In this document: piece after piece, positions 23,346-33,505 of the stretch
How positions within the stretch are numbered: position 1 is the stretch's first letter
How the letters are laid out: every line of letters starts with the position of its first letter
Source of the DNA: Bicyclus anynana
Lineage: Eukaryota > Arthropoda > Insecta > Lepidoptera > Nymphalidae
Reading direction: 5' to 3'
Length of the DNA stretch: 64,000 bases
Assembly (NCBI RefSeq): GCF_947172395.1
Contig: NC_069086.1
Location: 3,876,501 to 3,940,500, forward strand
Translations under genes and position numbers: made by a program
Notes under the pieces: generated by a model
Told to the model about the DNA's origin: nothing
The model's input: the letters and a program-made list of their open reading frames with translations, nothing else
Database searches by the model: none

Positions 23346-23862
23346 GTGAAATATGATTCAGAGAAATTGTTTGATACTGCGACTCCATGGCCAAGGGTCT
23401 CCACGGCAAAAATAAACAAAAATATGTAACTCTCAATCAGAGAGGCATACTTGAGCCACTTACCGGTTTCAGCTTTTATTTATTTATTTTATTTATTTAT
23501 ATAAAGCACGCCAACAATACACATATTAAACGTTAAAACATAAGATAACACATATTAAAGAGTTCTGATATGCATATAAACAATAGGCGCACATAACATT
23601 TATATAATTATATGTCAACACTTAACTAATTATAATATGTCAAATTTATAGGGAGGATTAAATGTCAAAATTAATTATTACCTAATTTAAAATTAATAAA
23701 ATAGTATACAATTTTAAAACAATAGCATAAAGAAGAAAACTTAACTTAAATACAATTTTTAAATTAATTTACTAGGTAGGTAGATTATACAAAACAAAAA
23801 GAATAAATATTAAGAAAAAACATTAACATTAAACTAAATCTTACTAATAATAGAGACAATTT
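23346..23862. other. No gene seen; AT-rich
   Basis: (ATTT)n-like run at 23477-23500, otherwise AT-rich unassigned DNA. Confidence 0.6.
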
Positions 23863-24005
23863 AATTATTATGGAGTTTAAAATCGTCAGCTGCGGCACCC
23901 GGTCTTGATTCTGTCTCCCTGATATGACACGGTGCTTATGTGGGACGCTACATTAGCACCGTGTCAGGGAGACAAATCAAATCCACAGCTGAATCATAAT
24001 TATTT
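23863..24005. mobile_element. MITE / foldback element
   Basis: TAATTATTATGG..AGCTG and CTGTCTCCCTGA..GACACGGTGCT on the left pair with AGCACCGTGTCAGGGAGACA and CAGCTGAATCATAATTATT on the right. The loop is about 22 bp. The left arm has a few extra bases (ATGA) in the GACACGGTGCT block. Confidence 0.77.
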
Positions 24006-24880
24006 GGCATAACTATTATAGAGGTGAACAGGTCTTTAGATACGCACAAACGACTTACAATTCGGTCAAGTGCTCTTCACAAAATGCTTTGATGTAAAAC
24101 CGATGTTTATGTTTCAGTGCGTTTAAATTGTGCGGTTAATCAAGCTATGAGCGATAAACACACAGAAGCCGGGGCGAGCTTAGTTATCGACGAATTTTTT
24201 AATAAATCTGATTGAAAAATATCAGGTATTTTTGTATGAAAACCTCGTTTTAGAATCTACTTTTAGTATTTCTAGATCTAGATCCTAGATCTTTATTTTG
24301 TATTGCACGGCATAAATGTAAACCCATTCTGTTTGGTGTCATAGCCAGTCATTAATATTATGTAAAATAGGATAGTTGTTGTGACACTAAAAATGATCAA
24401 ACGTGTTTTATACATAATATTACATTATGTACATAGAATTACATAATATTACTAAATTCTATGGGCAATTGACGCTTGACTGAAAAGTGATTACTTGAAA
24501 AATATTTTAAATAAAAATGGTACCTCCCACCATTAGATGAGATCGCTGGTATGGTACGGTATTGAATAAAGAAAACCTAGTGTAAAAGGGTCTTGAGCTT
24601 TTATAACCCATAAATTTTATAATAGCATAAGCTATTCCTGCTATACTTTTATAAGTGAGCGATTGAATCGTTTATAATTTCTCTGAACTTTGTTTCTTCA
24701 CAGAACTGAAGGTATTAGGTAATAATAGAGCCTATTTAGTATCACGTTAGTGCGAAACGTATTCATAGGTTTATATTAAAAAATAACATAAGCCATGTGT
24801 TTCTTATATGACTAAGGGAGTGGGTACATACTTATACACTTTCAACCAAAGTTTGGTTTCTCGGCTACAATTGTAAAGCT
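24006..24880. other. No gene seen
   Basis: AT-rich. TCTAGATCTAGATCCTAGATCT at 24271-24292 is a short palindrome cluster, and TACATAATATTACAT-type short repeats occur at 24411-24450. Confidence 0.5.
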
Positions 24881-24889
24881 TGCCGACTT

Positions 24890-24990
24890 CTTTCTGATTG
24901 AGACGAGTTAGGTCTTAGTCTACCGCGCTGGTTCAATCCACAGTTGGGATTGGCAGACTTCACACACACAGAAAATTATGGAAATTCTTG
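24890..24990 (-). mobile_element. SINE family A fragment (3' part)
   Basis: CTTCTTTCTGATTGAGACGAG through GGGATTGGCAGACTTCACAC and AGAAAATT, minus-strand orientation. It stops where an oppositely oriented family A head begins. Confidence 0.65.
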
Positions 24991-25095
24991 AGAGCCATGA
25001 TAATTCAGTGGATATACCTCTGCCTTCGATTCGGAGGATGTAGGTTCGAACCCGGTCTGGGGCATGCACCTCCATCTTTTCAGTTATGTATTTTT
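24991..25095 (+). mobile_element. SINE family A head fragment
   Basis: Plus strand: GAGAGCCATGATAATTCAGTGG, B box GGTTCGAACCC, then GGGGCATGCACCTCCATCTT. It is cut off after TCAGTTATGTATTTTTTTTA. Confidence 0.8.
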
Positions 25096-25134
25096 TTTAT
25101 AATGTGAAGTAAAATTAAATACAGTTGAGAATGG

Positions 25135-25425
25135 TCTCGAGATGAAAGCATCTAGCGGCTCCCCATAACCCGCTTGATGACATTAATCCACCTAGTGAAG
25201 ATTCGACCAGCGCTTTTCCGTGCGGGGTCGCCATTCCCACATCTCGAGAATCCAAAGTCCATCGGTTCTTCTCCCATTCCACATCAGCTTCGCGACTCTT
25301 TGAGCTATGACGGGAACTTTGATTCTTCTGCGGAATTCCTCATTTCTTATTCTATCACGAACAGCTATGCTTGAAGCACAAGTATATAGCTCGGTCGATC
25401 GGTTTTGAGCCTTCATAAGAGATAC
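25135..25425 (-). mobile_element. RTE-like LINE 3' coding remnant
   Basis: Minus frame contains VRDRIRNEEFRRRIKVPVIA, then QRVAKLMWNGRRTDGLW and WEWRPRTEKR. An internal deletion removes the KLKWQWAGHIARR-type block. Terminal QKAYVQQWTSIG region absent. Confidence 0.83.
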
Positions 25426-25469
25426 ATAGTTAGCAAGCAGTTCTAAAGGTCATACTTATTATATATTGT

Positions 25470-25748
25470 TATCGCAACATTGCAACGACTTGCGGTAAGA
25501 ACGGCCTCAGTGTGCTCGTGGCGTTCGAGCCGTCCACATCTCTTTATGGGTTATTTGGGATAGGAGGGGAGAGTGACTTGAGTGGAAAATGGGAGTGTTT
25601 TTAACAGTCAAAGGTACCTTTAACCCTACACACAACGTTCACAAGTGCGTGACTTCTCTCAAGGTCATTATCTGCCGTTCTAGGGTTTTATTATTGTTAC
25701 AGTTTGATTTGTTGATTAAGTAATCACTTCTGAGTCTGCTAAAATATA
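25470..25748 (+). repeat. Unclassified interspersed repeat G, copy 4
   Basis: Starts ATCGCAACATTGCAACGACTT and includes GTGCTCGTGGCGTTCGAGCC and the common block. Has a ~45-bp deletion near the 3' end (GATTAAGTAATCACTTCTGA). Confidence 0.78.
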
Positions 25749-26087
25749 GTACTTATTATACTTATAATACTCTGTATTCTGACTCTGATTGATCTCCATG
25801 AAAAGGTCATAAAACTCACGCGTAAATAAGACACTCTGCTTTCCCGCAGCGAAACGGTAATCAAGATGAGATTTCTCGCAGATTTCTGCCGAATTAATGA
25901 ATCGCTGGAACGCGTGAGAGATTACGTAATTAGACCCCCGAGAACAAACTCCGACTGATGAGTAGGCATTATAGTTGGAGAGCTGGCTGACATGAATTAG
26001 GGACGGTATTTAAGCCATGCTGATACCAATACCGACTTGGCTTATACCTCTTCTAGACCACTACCCTAATACAAAAAAATCCTTGAG
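25749..26087. other. No gene seen
   Basis: Unassigned, mixed composition. No motifs. Confidence 0.55.
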
Positions 26088-26376
26088 GGTATCATCATTC
26101 ATCATTATCAACCCATATTCGGCTCACTGCTGAGCTCGATTCTCCCCTGAGCTGAGAGAGTTTAGGCCAATAGTCCACCACGCTGGCCCAATGCGGATTG
26201 GCTTCACACACGCAGAGAACTAAGAAAATTCTCTGAAATGTAGGTTCGGTGTTTTTCTTTCACCATTTGAAACACGTGATATTTAGTTTCTTAAAATGCA
26301 CACAACTAAAAAGTTGGGGGTGCATGCCTCGGACAGAATTCAAACTCACACCCTCCGGAATCGGAGGGTGTGAGTT
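26088..26376 (-). mobile_element. SINE family A, head truncated at a hairpin
   Basis: Minus strand body and (ATC) tail intact. The B box is degraded. The right edge is a 30-bp perfect palindrome (CTCACACCCTCCGG and its complement, 26344-26373), in which the head sequence turns back on itself. Confidence 0.87.
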
Positions 26377-27009
26377 ATAGAAATAAAATTTAAAGAAAAC
26401 AAAAGTTTTAAGTTCTTTTGCAGAATAATTAAGCAAGCATCTGACAAAATCAAAGAAAGAATCCAAGAATATTTCCAAAAAAATCTTACATTGAGGATAT
26501 AATTTAAACCCACTACTCCCCAGCCAGGACTCCAATGCTGATAGAAATAGAATGAAATAAGAGAGGTACAGGACAAGTTTTCAGCTCGCATGAAATAGTT
26601 ACTTGCCAAAAAATGTCCACCAGCTCTCAGATCATTACGTCAGACACTCGTATCCAGACTCTCGAATGTCAGTATAGACGAGTCGAGACGAGTGAAATTA
26701 TAAAGTTTCGTCCATTATGCGGTGTGGTAAAAGTGAAAAGTTGGATGAACTTCGACAGTAGCGAGTTCCATTTACGCTGGACCGGGTCAGTTAGCCCGGA
26801 ACTTCTTAATAGGAGGGATTTCCAAAAAATTATTAAGTGAAGAAAAACTTTGTAGCCCTTTTTAATAAGGATATACAAAAGAACGTGAGATTTGAAACGA
26901 TTATAAGGTTTTTTGTTATTCAACGAAAATTTTTCTGGCCATCGTCATTTATTGCCTATTCAACTTGAAGGAGGTATAAAGTTTGTCTACCCCTCCCTCT
27001 GCATTGTGA
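26377..27009. other. No gene seen
   Basis: Overlapping short frames on both strands (26346-26923) show no domain. AT-rich. Confidence 0.5.
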
Positions 27010-27115
27010 CATCAGTCATCATCATTATCATTAACAGCCGTTGGACATCCACTGATGGACATAGACTTCCAAAAAAAGGACACCAACATATAGCTCCCTG
27101 CAACCCAATGAAGAT
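27010..27115 (-). mobile_element. RTE-like LINE, extreme 3' end
   Basis: ATCATCATTATCATTAACAG then CGTTGGACATCCACTGATGG and ACATAGACTTCCA: tail plus the last ~50 bp of the LINE, diverged. Confidence 0.65.
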
Positions 27116-27287
27116 GATGATTTTGATTTTTTTATACATTCGGGTAAATAAGGTCAATGTAAACTAATTTATACATAAAAGCAAAGATTGTTTGGATATT
27201 TGCAAAATAAATAAGATTATAAAATTTCAAAATCTATTAAAAATCTTTTATCGTAATTAGATGAAAATTCATACAGTTTTTTCAAGA

Positions 27288-27371
27288 ATTTCAATCGCAA
27301 TTCAACGCGGGAATGCTGCCTGCGTGATGGGCACCCTACCAAGGGCGGCAAATTTTGATAAATATTTTTAG
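27288..27371 (+). mobile_element. LINE ORF2 C-terminus remnant (jockey/CR1-like)
   Basis: Frame ISIAIQRGNAACVMGTLPRA then ANFDKYF-stop. It carries the same QRGNAA.V.GTLP ending motif as the copies at 11796 and 23242. It is followed by a T/A-rich 3' UTR-like stretch to ~27440. Confidence 0.7.
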
Positions 27372-27439
27372 TTTTAATTTTAATTTATTTTAATTTTGTA
27401 GTTGTAGTTGTATTGATATTTCCTTATATTTTATTTTTA

Positions 27440-28026
27440 TGATAAGTTTAGCCTATTTATGTACCTACTTGATTAATAAATATATGGATACAGTTTTAGC
27501 TTCCTTACAATAAATGTGATATTTAATATTTGAACTATAAACATAAACTCACAAATAACAAAAATATTAGTAATTTTGTTTGAAATGGTACCTAATAATT
27601 TTGTTGATAATGGTATTTTTAATAAGGCGTTTTTCAGGAATCCGCGGCAGCGCCGCAAATCTGACCCTTTAAATCCCTGTAGCTCCGAAAGCAATGACCG
27701 CAGATACTCTGTTACTTTAACATGAGCATTAATATCAGTTCCAGAAGCTAACAATAAACTCAGTGGTTGCCTTAACTATGAAATTATATTATTGTCAGAT
27801 AGGGCAACAACTTTATTATTAGTTTTGCAAATAGTAATAGCAATCCTTTTGACACTATGTGGTACGTATGGATACTGAAGGTTTTTCCTCCTTAAAAAGT
27901 AATATTCCTTCCCTTTTTATTTATTTAGGACGGCAAACAGGAATTGAGACTAATATTTGCTGGGGACATGAACTTCTTATCCGTATCTACCACAAACTAT
28001 AAGACAAAATCTATACTTCTATACTA
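27440..28026. other. No gene confidently seen
   Basis: A minus-strand frame ending near 27473 and starting at 27754 contains FKGSDLRRCRGFLKNA, which I do not recognise; its remaining part is AT-rich. Probably chance. Confidence 0.45.
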
Positions 28027-28051
28027 ATAATAATAATAATAATAATAATTT
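28025..28051. repeat. (AAT)n microsatellite
   Basis: Nine consecutive trinucleotide units, in the sequence ACTAATAATAATAATAAT... followed by TTCTTTATTTATGG. Confidence 0.9.
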
Positions 28052-28206
28052 CTTTATTTATGGCAACAAAAGCCCATTGGTTAGTTACATTAAGATAACT
28101 TATAAACTATGTTAGAAGATGCACAATTATATTAAAAAGGATAGAATAAATACATTAACAATCTCCTCACCGCACCAAAACAGAAATAAATTTCTGCAGG
28201 ATTGGA

Positions 28207-28406
28207 TTCTAATATTATAAAGCTGAAGAGTTTGTTTGTTTGTTTGATTGAACGCGCTAATCTCAGGAACTACTGCTCTTTTTGTTTTGTAAAACTCTTT
28301 CAGTGTTAGACAGCCCATTTATCGAGAAAGGCTATAGGCTACATATTATCCCCGTATTCCTACGGAAACAGGAACCACGCGAGTGAAACCGCGCGGCGTC
28401 AGCTAG
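28207..28406 (+). mobile_element. Helitron-like element, full length (~200 bp)
   Basis: 5' end TTCTAATATTATAAAGCTGA, then GTTTGTTTGTTTGATTGAAC, CTTTCAGTGTTAGACAGCCC, GGCTATAGGCTACATATTAT, and 3' hairpin GTGAAACCGCGCGGCGTC followed by AGCTAG|T. The TC...CTAG termini and subterminal hairpin are Helitron hallmarks; the layout resembles the lepidopteran Lep1 type (from memory). Confidence 0.85.
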
Positions 28407-28689
28407 TAGAGTATAGTTGATTTGTTTAATTTATTAAAATATATTTCTTATACACAAAGAACTTCAGCTAAGTAATGCCTGCTAATATTCAACTAAACGA
28501 ATAAAATCAGTTTCCGTTAGTTCATTTCAACGCCAGAGAGGCAACGTTATTAACAATTTTCCGGTTCACTAGCCATCGATGACGGTCTCCTTGCTTTTTG
28601 TGATGGACACAATAACTATAATGTTATTTAATATTATATAATAGAGTAGTTAGGGGATAGTAAGAGTAGCCTGCAGTTTCCAGACTTTC

Positions 28690-28857
28690 ATAAATATACG
28701 TATTTATCATCATTAGCATCATATCAGCCGATGGACTACTGCAGGGCATAGGCCTTTCGTAGGGACTTCCAAACATCACGATACTGAGCCACCTGCATCC
28801 AGCGAACCCCTGCGGCTCGCTTGATGTCGTCAGTCTACCTGGTGGAAGGTCGACCAT
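28690..28857 (-). mobile_element. RTE-like LINE 3' fragment
   Basis: TCATCATTAGCATCATATCA tail, GCCGATGGACTACTGCAGGG, ATCCAGCGAACCCCTGCGGC, GTCTACCTGGTGGAAGGTCG. Reads toward the tail on the minus strand. Confidence 0.85.
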
Positions 28858-29104
28858 ACGTATTATTTCACACATAATTATATTGTTTCATACATATACC
28901 TACCTATTGTTCAGCGCTTTGCATTCCGCTTCAGAAATGGGATCAGTAGTGCTATTTTGTAACGATGTGTTGAATAACTCACAAGTGCGAGTTTTAAATT
29001 CATAGCTCTCTCTGTCTAACATGATACTATACAATGAGAAAGATAGAGGTGAATTCGAAAGTTGCACTTGCGAGTTATTCAAAACATCATTTTATAACTA
29101 AATA

Positions 29105-29250
29105 TAGTCTAGGAATCCACGGTAGGTATAGGTTATCTCTATTTCGAATTTCAGCCAAATCGGTTCAGTATTTGTGGCGTGAAGTAATAACAAACATACA
29201 CACATACTTTTGCGAAAACTTTCACCTTTAAAATATTACTCGTACCTATA
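29105..29250 (-). mobile_element. Helitron-like fragment
   Basis: TTTCGAATTTCAGCCAAATC and GGTTCAGTATTTGTGGCGTG, then ACTTTTGCGAAAACTTTCAC. The CTAG end has been lost. Confidence 0.6.
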
Positions 29251-29768
29251 TTATAAGTGTGATAGCCTTAAAGATGCCGTCCACATGGCCAGCGACCGTA
29301 CTCGATGGAGGAGCATTGTATATGGAAAGATGACTCGCCTAGGTGGTCACGATACTCAGTCATGAGGGACTGACTTGAGAGAGACCATAATAGACTCATT
29401 TTAATTACCATTAAAGCATAAAATCACGTTATGAAACGGATTTTTAAAAAATCAAAAGATCAAAAGGAAGCAAATCCTTGTCTAATTCCGCAATTCCCCA
29501 AAAAGGGTAGGCTTTTTCTATCAAAATAAAACTTTGATGTGTTAACAAAATACATATAAGAGTATGCGATGATATAATTGCGTACAAACGAATTAACGGA
29601 TTCAGATTCTCCTTTGATGAGATTCATATAATTTAAAAACATTTTTTTGAGTAAAAAGCTAATAAAAGATTTTACTAAAGCAGCATACTAACCTAGATGT
29701 AAATAAAGCTTTTTGTGTCTTAAAACGAATGTATTTCAAAAGAACCTTTTTAAATACAAGCCCTTTAC
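29251..29768. other. No gene seen
   Basis: Unassigned. A short minus-strand frame near 29460-29642 has no motif. Confidence 0.55.
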
Positions 29769-30045
29769 GAACGATCTAAATTCCTTAACTATCGAGCAAG
29801 CGTAAACGAATAAGGCACGTATTCAAGTTAAGGAAAACGTTCATAAGAATTTCTTTATTTTCCATACCTTTTTATTCTGCTATTTCTTTTAAAACTTTCA
29901 TAAACATAAAGTATATTTTACAACTTGCAACGTATGAAAATGAATAATTTAATATAAATTCATGTTTTGTGGGTGCTTACTTCATCATCATCATTATCAG
30001 CCGATGGAGGTCCACTGCTGGATATGTCCAGCTGTGGACCTCCAT
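29769..30045. repeat. Inverted repeat partner of 36750-37048
   Basis: From CGAACGATCTAAATTCC onward this DNA is the reverse complement of 37048 downward, with only scattered differences (GTTTTGTGGG versus GTATTGTGAG). The match runs through TTCATAAGAATTTCTTTATT and GGTGCTTACTTCATCATC, then into the LINE-derived GGTCCACTGCTGGATATGTC block. Confidence 0.88.
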
Positions 30046-30195
30046 AGCCTCTTGCATGGACTTCCAAAAACAACGATCTCGCGCCGCCAGCATCCAACCT
30101 AGCGGTGGACTGAGGACATGGTTAGAGGGAGCCGTTGGATGCTGGCGGAGTTATAAACCATCGCAGTGTTTGTCAACCCCCCACTAGATGGACTG
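29975..30195. mobile_element. RTE-like LINE mosaic, pieces in both orientations
   Basis: The left half reads as the minus-strand LINE end (CAGCCGATGGAGGTCCACTG, CTTGCATGGACTTCCAAAAA, CGCCGCCAGCATCCA). From about 30105 it turns to plus orientation (GAGGGAGCCGTTGGATGCTG, TCAACCCCCCACTAGATGGA). It includes a small palindrome GGTCCACTGCTGGATATG / CCAGCTGTGGACC. Confidence 0.7.
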
Positions 30196-30341
30196 AGTTG
30201 TATATAGGTGCTATTTTATTTTATCGTATTACCTCAGGATAGCATTAAAATCATCACCTATTTTAGCTATTTACGAGTATTTATAACTTTTTAAGACAAA
30301 ATCTAACAGATAATATTCAAACTACATCTTACTTATAATCT

Positions 30342-30500
30342 ACTAGCAAAACCCCGCGGTTTCACCCGCGTAGTTGGCGTTTCCGTGGAAATACGGGGAT
30401 AAGACATAGACAATGACAGTCACACATGACGTGGTTTTGTATTGTGATAGAATTATCAAAATCGGTTCAGTAAATCGAGAGTTAGTTTATACAATATCTT
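30342..30500 (-). mobile_element. Helitron-like element 1 of a cluster of 3
   Basis: Minus-strand 3' end CCGCGGGGTTTTGCTAGT with GGTTTCACCCGCG hairpin arm, then ATACGGGGATAAGACATAGA and ATCGGTTCAGTAAATCGAGA. The subfamily with the TGACGTGGTTT block, as at 16588. Confidence 0.78.
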
Positions 30501-30621
30501 TCTACAACGCCACAGTGTGAATCTTGAAATCGTCTCTATCTCCTTCTCACACGATACTATAGATAGGAAGAAGTAGATACGAATTAAAAACTCAGTCAAT
30601 TTGTTGTCGAGGTATAAGAAG

Positions 30622-30794
30622 ACTAGCGGACGCACACGACTTCGTCCGCCCTTGGATTCTTTAATCCGGCCCTTTCAGCAAAATCCGCTCTACCTACCTA
30701 CTAACTATAAACTACCTCCCTGTCAAATTTCACCTTTGTACGTCAAGCGGTTTTCAAGATTTAGTGATAAATGACCTTTCGCATTTATATATTA
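30622..30794 (-). mobile_element. Helitron-like element 2 of a cluster of 3
   Basis: Starts ACTAGCGGACGCACACGACT with hairpin mate TCGTCCGCC, then CTCCCTGTCAAATTTCACCT and TACGTCAAGCGGTTTTC. Ends near TTTATATATTAAGA, a further subfamily. Confidence 0.78.
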
Positions 30795-30796
30795 AG

Positions 30797-30981
30797 ACTA
30801 ACTGACGCCGCGCGGTTTCACCCGCATAGTTTCCGTTTCCGTAGGAATACGGGGATAATACGTAGCCTTCCTCGATATTTGGGCTATCTAACACTGAAAG
30901 ATTTTTCAAATCGGACCAGTAGTTCCTGAGATTCGTTAACCAAACAAACGAACTCTACAGCTTTATAATATTAGTATAGAT
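30797..30981 (-). mobile_element. Helitron-like element 3 of a cluster of 3
   Basis: GACGCCGCGCGGTTTCACCC, GGAATACGGGGATAATACGT, ATCTAACACTGAAAG, CGAACTCTACAGCTTTATAA, TATTAGTATAGA. The same subfamily as 28207 and 56174. The CTAG end is now CTAA. Confidence 0.82.
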
Positions 30982-31204
30982 TACGGAAAAGCGCGCCGCT
31001 TAGTTAAGTCGTGGGTGGAAATAAGAAAATGCTACTCCTATTGGGAGGGTTGGTATTTACTTAAGTGCAAAATGACATTCCATAGATAATATTAAACGTA
31101 AATTGGGATCTCTAGCTTCCGCCCACGGTAAAGCTATTAATTCCACTGAGGTAGCTAAAAGGTTATGACATTCATCTAACATAATGTTATTATTACGTGT
31201 ATAT

Positions 31205-31435
31205 TGACGGAGGTCCGGGGTTCGATTCCCGGCTGGACCGATTGAGGTTTTCTTAATTGGTTCAGGTCTGGCTGGTGGGAGGCTACAGCCGTGGCTAGTT
31301 ACCACCCTACACACTGCCAAGCGATTTAGCGCTCCAGTACGATGTCGTGTAGAAACCGAAGGGGGTGTGAATTATCATTTTCCTCTTAACAAGTTAGCCC
31401 GCTTCCATCTTAGGATGCATCATCACTTACTTGTA
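31205..31435 (+). mobile_element. SINE family B, 5'-truncated
   Basis: Begins at GACGGAGGTCCGGGGTTCGA just before the B box. The A box half is missing. Body complete to GCATCATCACTTACTTG. The stretch at 30982-31204 to its left is unassigned. Confidence 0.88.
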
Positions 31436-31654
31436 ATTTTTTTTTTCTGGGTTTATCTGAGATCAGTAAGAACTATAAGCAGATATGTTCTATGATAACT
31501 TCGCTTTTCGAGTGTATTCCCCAGTGAGAACATCCCCTCATTGTTCTTATAATAATATGTCTAAATAATGTGCTTTCTTTTAAGCCTGCTCTGATATGTC
31601 CTGTGAATCAGTTAACTTACTTGTAAATAATAATGAAAAAAAATCGATGTAACT

Positions 31655-31760
31655 GTCTTGTTCGTCCAGTACGAGATCCTAGATTCGAGTCCTGAGACAG
31701 ACTTTAGTTATATATGGTTTTGGGAACTCCAAAGGAAATAATTCATAGTAGTCAGCCCGA
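31655..31760 (+). mobile_element. Possible tRNA-like SINE fragment
   Basis: CTTGTTCGTCCAGTACGAGA then B-box-like GATTCGAGTCCTGAG. It resembles the minus-strand sequence at 63585-63675. Only the head is recognisable. Confidence 0.4.
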
Positions 31761-31769
31761 ATAGTGGTT

Positions 31770-31922
31770 CCTAGTAACCTGCATACCAGAGAATTAAGAA
31801 AATTCTTTAATTTCTTAATGCACACAACTGAAAAGTTGGAGGTGCATGCCCCGGACCGGATTCGAGCCCACACCCTCCGGAATCGGAGGCAGGGACTGCC
31901 TGGATAGCCACGAGACTATCAC
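31770..31922 (-). mobile_element. SINE family A, tail half missing
   Basis: Minus strand head: GAGGGTGTGGGCTCGAATCC, GGGGCATGCACCTCCAACTT. It ends at CCAGAGAATTAAGAAAATTC with a small internal deletion (the ATATCACGTGTCTC block lost). Confidence 0.83.
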
Positions 31923-31959
31923 GTCTCAAGTTTATATACTACATATAAATAATTAAATA

Positions 31960-32090
31960 TTGTATAAATACACCCAGAGACTGGAAAACACCCTTGCTCA
32001 TTACACAAATATTTTCCATTTGTGGGAATCGAACCCACGGCCATGGATGCAGAGAGCAGGATCACTACCCACTCCACGGGGCCGTCATTA
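31960..32090 (-). mobile_element. tRNA-derived SINE, fourth family
   Basis: Minus strand: GGCCCCGTGGAGTGGGTAGT (A-box region), GGCCGTGGGTTCGATTCCCA (B box), then GGAAAATATTTGTGTAATGA and CCAGTCTCTGGGTGTATTTA. The last words mark a SINE type I know to be common in Lepidoptera. Single copy here. Confidence 0.78.
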
Positions 32091-32715
32091 ATAACCACTT
32101 AGCTGATCAACTTAATAATAATCAATAGTCAATTTTATTTCAATTAGGCTTAGTTTACAAACACTTTCGAAACGTCAGGTAATAACATTATAAGATAATG
32201 GTGATAATAATTAGTCGAAAACTTAAAATTACGAGAGTTCCAAACTCGCCTTGGTCCGAGAAGAGCCCGCAATAAACTCAGCTAGGTAATAAAAACGGTT
32301 ATCGAGATAAATAATCGATCTCACTAATACATATTTAATTCGTTATGTATATCTACCAAACAGCTTTTTATTATGAAGATGCATTGACAAACAAACTGAT
32401 GGTCAGTTTTGGCAATACTATAAGGATTCGTTTTGACTACAGAAGCGAAAAAACGGGTTTGATACTACAAAATACCTCCTTGCCAATTTGGCCTCAATTC
32501 TAGATGTTTGTATCCCATTTATTGCTTACGGTATGTCTACGTTAGACGGATCCCTACACCCTTACTCCGTATGTAAATACTTGAATAAATTCTCTCCTAC
32601 GAGTCCTGCGACCCAATGGACGGACGTGCGTGGCTGAAGAATGCTGAGTCTGTATAGACCCATTTAAAATAACAATCGAAAGGGTTTGTGCTTTGGTATA
32701 AAGAAAATAATGTTG
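32091..32715. other. No gene seen
   Basis: Unassigned, AT-rich. Confidence 0.6.
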
Positions 32716-32719
32716 TTCC

Positions 32720-32937
32720 ATATAAGGTCCATTGGGCTATGACCTCTGCCTCCGATTCTGGAGGGCGTAGGTTCGAATCCGATCCGGGCCATGCACCTCC
32801 AACTTTTCAGTTGTGTGCATTTAAAAAAATTAAATATCACGTGTCTCAAATGGTGAAGGAAAACATCGTGAGGTAACCTGCATATCAGAGAATTTTCTTA
32901 ATGCTCTGCGTGTGTGAAGTCTGCCAATCCACATTAT
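32720..32937 (+). mobile_element. SINE family A, cut off at a palindrome
   Basis: Head with B box GGTTCGAATCC, body to CTGCCAATCCACATTA, then interrupted exactly where the 32938-32996 palindrome starts. The last third and tail are missing. Confidence 0.87.
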
Positions 32938-32996
32938 GATTAAAAGGTAGATATAATCCTTGTGCATCCAGCACAAGGATTATATCTACCTTTTTA
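32938..32996. repeat. Palindrome at left edge of the duplicated segment
   Basis: AAAAGGTAGATATAATCCTTGTG on the left, CACAAGGATTATATCTACCTTTT on the right, 7-bp spacer (CATCCAG). The right arm is the first sequence of the duplicated block, so the left arm is a short inverted copy of that block's beginning. Confidence 0.88.
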
Positions 32997-33505
32997 CTAT
33001 TATATAAATATAGATTAAATTTACTGTTAGTCTAAGGTCCGTATTAGAAACGACCTTCAACCATCTGTTTATTGGATGAAAAGTAAGATCAAATCTAGTA
33101 CGTTTAAAATATTGAGGTTGCCTCAAAAACTCCTAGCCAAACTGTCACTAATGATAGTTTATGTCAGTTTGGCCAGAAAATTTTTGGAAACTCGCAATAT
33201 ATTTTTGAACGTACTAAATTTGATATAAAACACTTTTTATCAAATAAACAGATGGGTGAAGTTCGTTCCTAATACAGATCTTCTATTAAAAATACTTAGG
33301 TAGACGAAACTAAGATGGCCTCCAAGTTAAACGTAATCGACATAATTCACATCCAGTCCATTGCCTAAAATCTTCATTAAATATCTTTTTTATGTTTATT
33401 TGCGGAGAGTATAATGGTAAAGAAAAAGCCTTCTAAAACAATTAAGCATTAATTAAGACGTGAAAAACGGCGATAATAAAAATTAACAACCGATAAATAT
33501 AACAC

